A stretch of 51,530 bases of DNA from an uncultured Lachnospiraceae bacterium (GTDB lineage: Bacteria > Bacillota > Clostridia > Lachnospirales > Lachnospiraceae), in assembly GCA_947567595.1 (NCBI GenBank), contig CANOMQ010000030.1, positions 1 through 51,530 on the forward strand, given 5' to 3'. The stretch's first letter is position 1, and each line of letters starts with the position of its first letter. The notes beneath the pieces are model-generated. The model was not told where the DNA came from. It was given only the letters and a program-made list of their open reading frames with translations, and did no database searches. Both the position numbers and the translations under genes were made by a program. This document shows positions 7,860-15,423 of the stretch, piece after piece.

Positions 7860-9971
7860 ATGGCAGAAATTCATGTACTCGATGACAGCACAATTGATAA
7901 AATAGCCGCAGGCGAGGTGGTAGAGCGTCCTTCCAGCGTCGTAAAGGAGCTTGTGGAAAACGCGATGGACGCGGGCGCGCATGCCATCACGGTTGAAATC
8001 AAGGAGGGCGGTATCGAGTTTATCCGCGTGACAGACGACGGTGACGGCATTGAATACGCACAGGTGCGAAATGCGTTCCTGCGCCATGCGACAAGCAAAA
8101 TCACCTCCGTAGCCGACCTGATGAGCCTAAACAGCATGGGCTTTCGCGGGGAAGCACTCTCAAGCATTGCGGCAGTGGCAAAGGTGGAGCTTGTCACAAA
8201 GACGAAAAACGACATCACAGGCACAAGGCTTTGCATGGAGGGTGCGCGTGAAACTGCCTTTGAGGAAGTCGGCGCACCGGACGGCACCACCTTTATCGTG
8301 CGAAACCTGTTCTTCAACACCCCGGTCAGACGCAAATTTTTGAAAACGGCAATGACTGAGGCAAGCTACATCACGGATTTATTAGAGCATATGGCGCTTT
8401 CCAGACCGGAAATTTCGTTCAAATATGTCATCAACGGACAGACGAAATTTTATACCAACGGGGACGGCGACCTGCGCGCAATCATCTACCGGATTTTTGG
8501 CAGGGAGATTGCAGGTGAAATGATGGAATTTCAGGCAGTTGACGAGAATATCGTCATTGAGGGATTTTTAGGAAAAACCGTGTTAAACCGCGCAAACAGA
8601 AACTTTGAACATTATTTCGTCAACAAACGTTATATCAAAAGCAAGGTCATCTCAAAGGCAATTGAGGAAGGCTATCAGCCCTACATGATGCAGCACCGCT
8701 ATCCGTTCTGCGTGATACATATCACCGTGCCGCCGGAGAGCGTTGACGTGAACGTACACCCGACAAAAATGGAAGTGCGCTTTTCCAACCAAAGCAGCAT
8801 TTATAAGCTGATTGCGGACAATATTTCCGATTTTTTGTCACAGCAGGAAATGATACCGCAGGCAACGCTTGGACACGATAAAAAGAGCGGCAAAAAGGAA
8901 AAGGACGCCAAAAAACAAGAAGCGCCAGAGCCGTTTGAGAAGGAGCGGCGGCTTGCCGATCATGTGGCAAACGCGGCAAATGTCCTTCGGGAGGAAAGCG
9001 GCTATAACAGCCAAAAAAATGACACAGATGTCATTTTAACCAGTAGCTATGACCATGTAAAAGCTACAAACACTCACGAAAAGACAGGCGAATTTCTATA
9101 TAATAATAAAGTATCCTACAACCGTGGGGAACTCCAAACGACACCACCCACAGACGACTTTTTTGTGGATAACCGGACACCGCAAGGGACACCAAAACAG
9201 CCGCAGACGCAGCCAAATAGCAGTCAAGGCAGTCAAAATCCGCCCAACCCGATTTTCAATAAAATACTAGGTACACCGCCAAAGGAAAGCGAGCCGCAAA
9301 ATCAGGGAATTATCAAGGCAAAGGATCAGATTATCGTAGAAAAACCGGAGCAGCTAAACTTTTTTGATGAAAAGCTTTTGACGCGGGAAGCAAAACAGGA
9401 GTACCGCATTGTCGGACAGATTTTCCATACCTACTGGATTATTGAATACCGGGACAAAATGCTCTTAATTGACCAGCACGCGGCGCATGAAAAAGTAAAA
9501 TATGAGCAGATCTTAAAAAAGGTAGCCGCAAATGAAATTTACACGCAGACGCTCACGCCGCCCATCATCATCAGCGTCACGCCAAAGGAAGCAAACATCA
9601 TCAACAGTTATGCGCACTATTTTAAGGAGCTTGGATTTGAAATTGAGGATTTTGGCATGAATGCATATGCAATCCGGGGGGTGCCGCTTGATTTGTTCGG
9701 CTATGACATCAAGGACTTGTTTGAAGAAATTCTGACACAGATGTCAGAAAGTCCGGTGAAGGGCGTGCCGCAGATTATCCGCGAAAAAATAGCGTCAATG
9801 GCGTGCAAGGCAGCCGTAAAAGGAAACAATGCCATAAGCCTTGAGGAGGCGGACAGGCTGATTGAGCAGCTTTTGGAGCTTGACAATCCCTATAACTGCC
9901 CGCATGGCAGACCGACCATTATTTCCATGTCCAAATATGAGGTGGAAAAAAAGTTCAAAAGGATTATATAA
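7860..9971 (+). CDS. mutL: DNA mismatch repair protein MutL (endonuclease type)
   Basis: A 703-residue GHKL ATPase that couples MutS recognition to strand incision. N-terminal motifs are visible: KIAAGEVVERPSSVVKELVENAMDAG (motif I, shortened here for reading), DDGDGI and the GFRGEAL segment. Residues of about 335-500 form a low-complexity linker rich in Lys, Pro, Gln and Asn. The C-terminal dimerisation domain carries DQHAAHEKVKYE, matching the DQHA(x)2E(x)4E metal-binding endonuclease motif, so this MutL should nick DNA itself, as expected for bacteria without MutH. It overlaps nothing; miaA starts 1 nt after its stop. Confidence 0.97.
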   Translation: MAEIHVLDDSTIDKIAAGEVVERPSSVVKELVENAMDAGAHAITVEIKEGGIEFIRVTDDGDGIEYAQVRNAFLRHATSKITSVADLMSLNSMGFRGEALSSIAAVAKVELVTKTKNDITGTRLCMEGARETAFEEVGAPDGTTFIVRNLFFNTPVRRKFLKTAMTEASYITDLLEHMALSRPEISFKYVINGQTKFYTNGDGDLRAIIYRIFGREIAGEMMEFQAVDENIVIEGFLGKTVLNRANRNFEHYFVNKRYIKSKVISKAIEEGYQPYMMQHRYPFCVIHITVPPESVDVNVHPTKMEVRFSNQSSIYKLIADNISDFLSQQEMIPQATLGHDKKSGKKEKDAKKQEAPEPFEKERRLADHVANAANVLREESGYNSQKNDTDVILTSSYDHVKATNTHEKTGEFLYNNKVSYNRGELQTTPPTDDFFVDNRTPQGTPKQPQTQPNSSQGSQNPPNPIFNKILGTPPKESEPQNQGIIKAKDQIIVEKPEQLNFFDEKLLTREAKQEYRIVGQIFHTYWIIEYRDKMLLIDQHAAHEKVKYEQILKKVAANEIYTQTLTPPIIISVTPKEANIINSYAHYFKELGFEIEDFGMNAYAIRGVPLDLFGYDIKDLFEEILTQMSESPVKGVPQIIREKIASMACKAAVKGNNAISLEEADRLIEQLLELDNPYNCPHGRPTIISMSKYEVEKKFKRII

Positions 9972-9972
9972 C

Positions 9973-10926
9973 ATGAAAAAGCTAATCATACTCACAGGAC
10001 CGACTGCCGCAGGCAAAACAAAGCTTTCCATTGCGCTTGCCAAAGCCATAAACGGCGAAATTATTTCCGCCGATTCCATGCAGGTATACAGGCACATGGA
10101 TATTGGCTCCGCCAAAATCCGTCCTGAGGAAATGCAGGGGATTAAGCATTATTTGGTGGATATTTTAGAGCCGTCTGAGGAGTTTAATATCGTCTTGTTT
10201 CAAACGTATGCCAAACAGGCAATGGAGGAAATTTACGCCAAAGGCAAAACACCAATCCTTGTCGGCGGCACGGGCTTTTATATCCAGTCGGTGCTCTATG
10301 ACATTGATTTTGAAAAAAGTGAGGAGGATACCGCCTTAAGGGCAGAGCTGGAAGCAATTGCAGCAAAAAAAGGCGCTCCCTACCTTCATGATTTGCTAAG
10401 GGAATGCGACGAAAAAGCAGCCGAAGAAATCCATGCAAACAATATCAAACGCGTCATCAGGGCAATTGAGTTTTTTCGACAGACCGGAACAAAAATATCA
10501 GAACACAACGAAACCCAGCGCCAAAAACAATCCCCCTATGACGCGCGCTATTTTGTGCTTACCGATGAACGCCAAAGACTCTACGCAAGCATTGACAGGC
10601 GCGTGGACAGTATGATGGAAAACGGGCTTGTAAACGAGGTCAAAAAGCTGCTTGACATGGGCTGTAAGCGCGATTCCACGGCAATGCAGGGGCTTGGCTA
10701 TAAGGAAATCCTTTCGTATCTTGCAGGCGAAATCACGCTGGACGAGGCAGTTTACATCATCAAAAGGGACACACGTCATTTTGCAAAAAGACAGCTCACA
10801 TGGTTTCGGCGGGAGCGTGATGTCATATGGATAGAAAAGCACAAATTTGCATACGACGAGGAAAAAATGTTAAACTATATGTTAGGAGCAATCAACAATG
10901 AACACGGAAACAGGGAACATATATAA
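9973..10926 (+). CDS. miaA: tRNA dimethylallyltransferase MiaA
   Basis: A 317-residue isopentenyltransferase that adds a dimethylallyl group to A37 of tRNAs reading UNN codons, acting in the cytoplasm. The P-loop is GPTAAGKTKLS at the N-terminus, followed by ISADSMQVYRHMDIGSAK, which binds substrate, and VGGTGFYIQ. The C-terminal DTRHFAKRQLTWFRRE segment is typical. Start at 9973 directly follows the mutL stop. Its 3' end overlaps the next gene by 29 nt, indicating translational coupling in the mutS-mutL-miaA operon, an order common in Firmicutes. Confidence 0.97.
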   Translation: MKKLIILTGPTAAGKTKLSIALAKAINGEIISADSMQVYRHMDIGSAKIRPEEMQGIKHYLVDILEPSEEFNIVLFQTYAKQAMEEIYAKGKTPILVGGTGFYIQSVLYDIDFEKSEEDTALRAELEAIAAKKGAPYLHDLLRECDEKAAEEIHANNIKRVIRAIEFFRQTGTKISEHNETQRQKQSPYDARYFVLTDERQRLYASIDRRVDSMMENGLVNEVKKLLDMGCKRDSTAMQGLGYKEILSYLAGEITLDEAVYIIKRDTRHFAKRQLTWFRRERDVIWIEKHKFAYDEEKMLNYMLGAINNEHGNREHI

Positions 10927-12184
10927 GGAGCTTGGAATATCCGATAAGGTATACCAGTTCAGCAAGGAAATTCTGGACAGTCTTTCCACGCGCTTTGCGG
11001 AAATTGACAAGACTGCGGAGTACAATCAGCTAAAAGTCATCAAGGCAATGCAGGACAACAAAGTAAGTGAAGCCTGCCTTCTTGGGACGACCGGCTACGG
11101 CTACAACGATTTGGGACGCGATACGTTAGAGGCTGTCTACGCGTCCGTTTTCCATGCGCAGGACGCGCTTGTCCGCCCGCAGATAACCTGTGGGACACAC
11201 GCGCTGGCACTGGCGCTGATAAGCAACCTAAGACCGGGTGACGAGCTGTTGTCACCTGTCGGAAAGCCCTACGACACACTCGAGGAAGTCATCGGTATCC
11301 GCCCCTCAAAGGGCTCACTTGCAGAATATGGCATTACCTATAAGCAGATTGACCTCTTAGCGGACGGCAGCTTTGACTACGAAAACATCAAAAACGCAAT
11401 CAACGAAAAGACAAGGCTGGTGACAATCCAACGCTCAAAAGGCTATCAGACAAGACCAACCCTTTCCGTGCAAAAAATAGGGGAGCTTGTTTCTTTTATC
11501 AAAAAAATCAAGCCAGACATTATCTGCATGGTTGACAATTGCTACGGCGAATTTGTAGAACGGCTGGAGCCTACGGACGTGGGCGCGGATATGGTAGTCG
11601 GCTCGCTCATCAAAAATCCGGGCGGTGGGCTTGCGCCAATCGGAGGATATATTGCCGGAAAAAGGGAGTGTGTGGAAAACGCCGCGTATCGGCTGACCTC
11701 CCCCGGACTTGGAAAAGAGGTCGGTGCGTCGCTTGGCATTTTAAAGGATTTTTATCAGGGACTGTTCCTTGCGCCGACGGTTACGGCAGGTGCGCTAAAG
11801 GGCGCGGTTTTTGCCGCAAACGTTTACGAACGGCTTGGATTTAAGGTCGTGCCAAATGCCACCGAGCCGCGTCATGACATTATTCAGGCGGTCACGTTTG
11901 GAACGCCCGAGGGTGTAATCGCCTTTTGCAAGGGGATACAGGCAGCGGCGCCCGTTGACAGCTTTGTGACGCCCGAGCCGTGGGATATGCCGGGCTATGA
12001 CAGCAAGGTCATTATGGCGGCAGGCGCATTTGTGTCGGGCTCCTCGATTGAGCTTAGCGCGGACGGGCCAATTAAGCCTCCTTATGCAGTCTATTTTCAG
12101 GGCGGACTCACGTTTGAACACGCCCGTTTTGGCATTATGAAATCCCTGCAAAGCATTGTGGATGCGGGACTTGTCACCCTTTAA
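10898..12184 (+). CDS. ynbB: YnbB-like PLP-dependent enzyme (methionine gamma-lyase / 'aluminum resistance' family)
   Basis: A 428-residue fold-type I pyridoxal-phosphate enzyme. The internal aldimine lysine is in GSLIKNPGGG, and TGYGYNDLGRD near the N-terminus and CMVDNCYGEFVE with the cofactor-pyridine Asp are typical. The family is often annotated as aluminum resistance protein or Cys/Met metabolism PLP enzyme; its physiological reaction is not firmly known, with carbon-sulfur lyase activity inferred from homology. The start has GGAG 8-10 nt upstream and lies inside miaA. A position next to miaA or mutL is usual in Firmicutes (compare B. subtilis ynbB). Confidence 0.88.
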   Translation: MNTETGNIYKELGISDKVYQFSKEILDSLSTRFAEIDKTAEYNQLKVIKAMQDNKVSEACLLGTTGYGYNDLGRDTLEAVYASVFHAQDALVRPQITCGTHALALALISNLRPGDELLSPVGKPYDTLEEVIGIRPSKGSLAEYGITYKQIDLLADGSFDYENIKNAINEKTRLVTIQRSKGYQTRPTLSVQKIGELVSFIKKIKPDIICMVDNCYGEFVERLEPTDVGADMVVGSLIKNPGGGLAPIGGYIAGKRECVENAAYRLTSPGLGKEVGASLGILKDFYQGLFLAPTVTAGALKGAVFAANVYERLGFKVVPNATEPRHDIIQAVTFGTPEGVIAFCKGIQAAAPVDSFVTPEPWDMPGYDSKVIMAAGAFVSGSSIELSADGPIKPPYAVYFQGGLTFEHARFGIMKSLQSIVDAGLVTL

Positions 12185-12296
12185 CCGTAGGGTGTCGAAA
12201 AAAAACGAATTTTTTTTGTGTACAGACGTTGGTTCGTGTGGTAAGATAACAATTGGATTACGCTTATTTTTATAAAGGGCAGCCTGCAAAAAACAA

Positions 12297-12986
12297 ATGA
12301 GTCTTTTTAAGGAAATTTATGCGCAGGACGAGCTGCCATATGACAAATTCCTGCGTCTTGGGGCAGAAAATCTATCCGACGCGGAGCTGCTTGCCATTAT
12401 GCTGCGCACCGGAACAAAGGAAAAAACGCCGATTGAGCTTGGACGCGAGATTTTAAAGCTTGCCGGAGACAAACTTGGTCTCTTGGGCTTATACCATTTT
12501 GATGTCCGGGAGCTCATGCAGATACCGGGCATTGGCGAGGTAAAGGCAGTACAGTTATTATGCATTGCGGAGATTGCAAAACGCACCGCACATATGAAGG
12601 CAAAAACGGATTTGCGCTTTGAGAAGCCAGAAACCGTGGCAACCTACTATATGGAGCGTCTGCGTCACAAAACGGCGGAGCAGCTTTTGCTGGTGCTTTT
12701 GGACAATCGAAAAAACATCGTAAGCGAGACTGTCATCTCCGTAGGAACCGCAAATGCCACGCTTGTTTCCCCACGGGAAATCTGCGGCAGGGCGCTTCGT
12801 ATGGACGCCGCGTATATGCTGCTTTTGCACAACCACCCAAGCGGAAATCCGACGCCTAGCAGGCAGGATATCCTTGTGACGCAAAAGATAAAGGAAGTGT
12901 CCGATTTAGTTGAAATTCCGCTGTTGGATCACATTATCATAGGTGACAACAGATATACAAGTTTTAATGAAAAAGGACTTTTATAA
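12297..12986 (+). CDS. radC: RadC-family JAB/MPN metalloprotein
   Basis: A 229-residue RadC. An N-terminal helix-hairpin-helix region (YDKFLRLGAENLSDAELLAIMLRTG and LMQIPGIGEVKA, the latter a DNA-binding HhH) precedes a JAMM/MPN+ metal site seen as HNHPSGNPTPSRQD. The family was once linked to DNA repair, but its role is unproven. It leads the mreB-mreC-mreD cluster, a position also found in Bacillus. The Shine-Dalgarno is weak (AAAGGGCAG far upstream), so a slightly earlier non-ATG start cannot be excluded. A 112-nt gap precedes it, with A8 and T8 blocks forming a weak inverted repeat near 12200-12217. Confidence 0.95.
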   Translation: MSLFKEIYAQDELPYDKFLRLGAENLSDAELLAIMLRTGTKEKTPIELGREILKLAGDKLGLLGLYHFDVRELMQIPGIGEVKAVQLLCIAEIAKRTAHMKAKTDLRFEKPETVATYYMERLRHKTAEQLLLVLLDNRKNIVSETVISVGTANATLVSPREICGRALRMDAAYMLLLHNHPSGNPTPSRQDILVTQKIKEVSDLVEIPLLDHIIIGDNRYTSFNEKGLL

Positions 12987-13007
12987 AACAGAAAGGAGCT
13001 GTTAAAA

Positions 13008-14015
13008 TTGGCTAACAACGCATTTGGTATTGATTTAGGTACCAGAACAATCAAAATATACAATACACATGGTGATAATGTAGTGGTGGAGAAAAACATG
13101 ATTGCCATCGAAGACAAAAAGAATTTATTCGCATATGGCGATTCCGCTTTTGAAATGTTTGAAAAAGCACCCTCAAATATCGAAATTTCCTATCCGCTAT
13201 GCAACGGTGTGATTGCGGATATTAAAAATATGCAGTTGCTGCTCAAAAATTTTATCCTTGATTGCAATAAAGGCGTTGTAAAGCCGGCAGAGTTCTACAT
13301 TGCGGTGCCTTCCGATATTACGGCAGTAGAAAAGCGTGCCTTTTCTGATTTGGTAAAGGACGCGAACATTAAGGCGAAAAAAATCATGCGCGTGGAGAAG
13401 GCAGTCGCGGACGGGCTTGGTCTTGATATTGATGTCAAAAATGCGCAGGGTATCCTTGTCGTCAATGTGGGCTTCCACACGACGGAAATTTCCATTCTAT
13501 CGCTTGGCGGCATTGTGTTAAGCAAGCTGATTAAAATTGGCGGACAGAAGTTTGACGAGTCCATAAAAAATGCAATCCGCAAGGAATTTAGCTTAATTGT
13601 CGGCAGCAAGACGGCGGAGAGCGTCAAAATCAGCCTCCGTGAGCTTGAGGGCGAAAACCGCGGCGCGATTGTATATGGTCGTGATATCGTTACGGGACTG
13701 CCGATGGAAAAAGAAATTCCGACAGACCTTGTCAGCGAGAGTATGCTGGAAAACTTTAATGTCATCATTGATAATATCCGTGTGATTTTGGAGCGGACGC
13801 CGCCTGAGCTTTCGGCGGATATTTTCCGGCGCGGCATTTATTTAACGGGCGGTGCCTCACAGGTCGCGCATCTTGCGGAGCTGATTGCAAAGGGGACAGG
13901 CTTAAAGGTCAATGTGAGCGAAAATCCGGTGTCCGGCGTGGCACTCGGGCTTGCCAAAATCATCAAGGACGATAACTATAAATCAGTAGCTTATTTAGAA
14001 GGAACGGGGCGCTAA
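13008..14015 (+). CDS. mreB: MreB-family actin homologue (divergent ATP site)
   Basis: A 335-residue actin-fold protein that in rods guides cell-wall elongation from the inner membrane face. It starts at TTG 13008 with GAAAGGAG 9 nt upstream; no ATG fits. Phosphate-1 loop is GIDLGTRTIKIY (residues 7-18) and the adenosine loop is YLTGGASQVAHL. The phosphate-2 loop, usually DIGGGTT, here reads NVGFHTT (153-159), and the usual IEEP segment reads VEKA (129-132), so residues normally needed for ATP hydrolysis are changed. It is followed within 5 nt by mreC. Product identity is secure; its enzymatic competence is not. Confidence 0.93.
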   Translation: MANNAFGIDLGTRTIKIYNTHGDNVVVEKNMIAIEDKKNLFAYGDSAFEMFEKAPSNIEISYPLCNGVIADIKNMQLLLKNFILDCNKGVVKPAEFYIAVPSDITAVEKRAFSDLVKDANIKAKKIMRVEKAVADGLGLDIDVKNAQGILVVNVGFHTTEISILSLGGIVLSKLIKIGGQKFDESIKNAIRKEFSLIVGSKTAESVKISLRELEGENRGAIVYGRDIVTGLPMEKEIPTDLVSESMLENFNVIIDNIRVILERTPPELSADIFRRGIYLTGGASQVAHLAELIAKGTGLKVNVSENPVSGVALGLAKIIKDDNYKSVAYLEGTGR

Positions 14016-14020
14016 AACCA

Positions 14021-14890
14021 ATGAGTCCGATTGCAAAGAAAAAGAGAACAAAGTTCTCTATTCCAAGTAAATACTTATTGCTATTGCTTACCTTTGTGTG
14101 TGTGCTTCTGATGGCGGTAACCTTTTTTACGGACTATTCGGCAACACCGTTAAACAAGCTTGTCGGATATGTGGTTGTGCCGTTCCAAAACGGTGTGAGC
14201 CGTATCGGCACGTGGCTTTCCGTGAGGGTGGACGAGCTTGGCGAGCTTCGGATTGTGCTACAGGAAAATCAGGAGCTTAAGGCAAAGATTGATGAGCTTA
14301 CGGTACAAAACACGCAGCTCCAGCAGGATAAATATGAGCTTAACAACCTCCGGGAGCTGTATAAGCTTGATGAGGAGTACAGCGGATACGAAAAAGTGGG
14401 CGCGCGCATTATCGCAAGGGACGGCGGGAACTGGTTTCATTCCTTTACCATTGATAAGGGCAGCGATGACGGGCTTGCAATGGACATGAATGTCATTGCA
14501 GGCGGCGGGCTGGTCGGACGGATTGTCGATATCGGCAAAAACTGGGCGAAGGTGACAGCAATCATCAACGACAATGCCAATGTGAGCGGAATGGTGCTTG
14601 CAAGCTCGGATATTCTGATGGTAAGGGGTTCCTTGGAGCTGATGGCGGACGGTGTGATTGAATTTGAGCAGCTTACAGATTCGGCGGGAAAGGTTCAGAT
14701 TGGGGACAAAGTTGTTACCTCAAGCATCAGCGACAAGTATCTTCCAAGCATTCTGATTGGCTATATTACAGAGATTAATCAGGATTCCAACAATATCACC
14801 AAGTCGGGAAAAATCACCCCTGCGGTTGATTTCGAGCATCTTGAGGAAGTGCTTGTCATATTGGAGACGAAGCAGCAGATAGCGGATTAG
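14021..14890 (+). CDS. mreC: Rod shape-determining protein MreC
   Basis: A 289-residue membrane-anchored scaffold of the elongasome. One transmembrane helix lies at about residues 17-37 (LLLLLTFVCVLLMAVTFF), followed by a coiled coil (about 70-110, LQENQELKAKIDELTVQN) and the MreC beta-barrel domain with GGGLVGRIVDIGKNWAKV and GDKVVTSS. It acts outside the membrane, linking MreB, MreD and the PBP2 transpeptidase. It sits between mreB (5 nt) and mreD (9 nt) in the same operon. Confidence 0.96.
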   Translation: MSPIAKKKRTKFSIPSKYLLLLLTFVCVLLMAVTFFTDYSATPLNKLVGYVVVPFQNGVSRIGTWLSVRVDELGELRIVLQENQELKAKIDELTVQNTQLQQDKYELNNLRELYKLDEEYSGYEKVGARIIARDGGNWFHSFTIDKGSDDGLAMDMNVIAGGGLVGRIVDIGKNWAKVTAIINDNANVSGMVLASSDILMVRGSLELMADGVIEFEQLTDSAGKVQIGDKVVTSSISDKYLPSILIGYITEINQDSNNITKSGKITPAVDFEHLEEVLVILETKQQIAD

Positions 14891-14899
14891 GTGTAGCTG

Positions 14900-15415
14900 A
14901 TGAAACGAAATATCATTTTATTTTTTGTAATCATTATCGGGTTTGTATTGCAGACAACGCTCTTTCAGACGCTTAGCTTCGGCAATATCTCACCCAACAT
15001 ATTAATTATTATCACGGCGTCCTATGGCTTTATGTTTGGAAAGCATTATGGCATGAGCGTCGGATTTATATGCGGCTTTCTGATGGATATTTTCTTTGGG
15101 GACGTCCTTGGGTTTTATGCATTGATTTATTTATACATAGGCGCCGCAAACGGATTTTTTCACAGTATCTTTTTTCAGGAGGACATCAAGCTGCCGCTTT
15201 TGCTGATTGCAGTCAGTGACTTTTGCTATTCGTTTGTCTGTTATGTACTGCTTTATCTTCTGCGCAGCAGGTTCCATCTGCTTTATTATTTAAAGAGTGT
15301 TATTGTACCGGAAATGGTTTATACCATATTTATCACTGTATTTTTATATCCCTGCATTTTACTGCTGAACTGGACAAGGGCAGACACAGGATATCATTCA
15401 CAGCAAGAGAGGTGA
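14900..15415 (+). CDS. mreD: Rod shape-determining protein MreD
   Basis: A 171-residue polytopic membrane protein with about five hydrophobic segments and the NILIIITASYGFMFGKHYG stretch typical of MreD in Clostridia. It belongs to the elongasome with MreC and PBP2. The ATG at 14900 has AGGTG 7 nt upstream. Its last codons contain GAGGTGA, which serves as the ribosome-binding site of the following PBP2 gene. Confidence 0.93.
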   Translation: MKRNIILFFVIIIGFVLQTTLFQTLSFGNISPNILIIITASYGFMFGKHYGMSVGFICGFLMDIFFGDVLGFYALIYLYIGAANGFFHSIFFQEDIKLPLLLIAVSDFCYSFVCYVLLYLLRSRFHLLYYLKSVIVPEMVYTIFITVFLYPCILLLNWTRADTGYHSQQER

Positions 15416-15423
15416 AGCAGGAA

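Noticed and set aside
12196-12220. A8 and T8 inverted repeat before radC as terminator
   Set aside because: The stem is only A-T pairs and too weak to support as a terminator.
13295-13837. 180-codon minus-strand frame inside mreB
   Set aside because: Antisense to a conserved gene, Ser/Arg-rich shadow product and no start signal.
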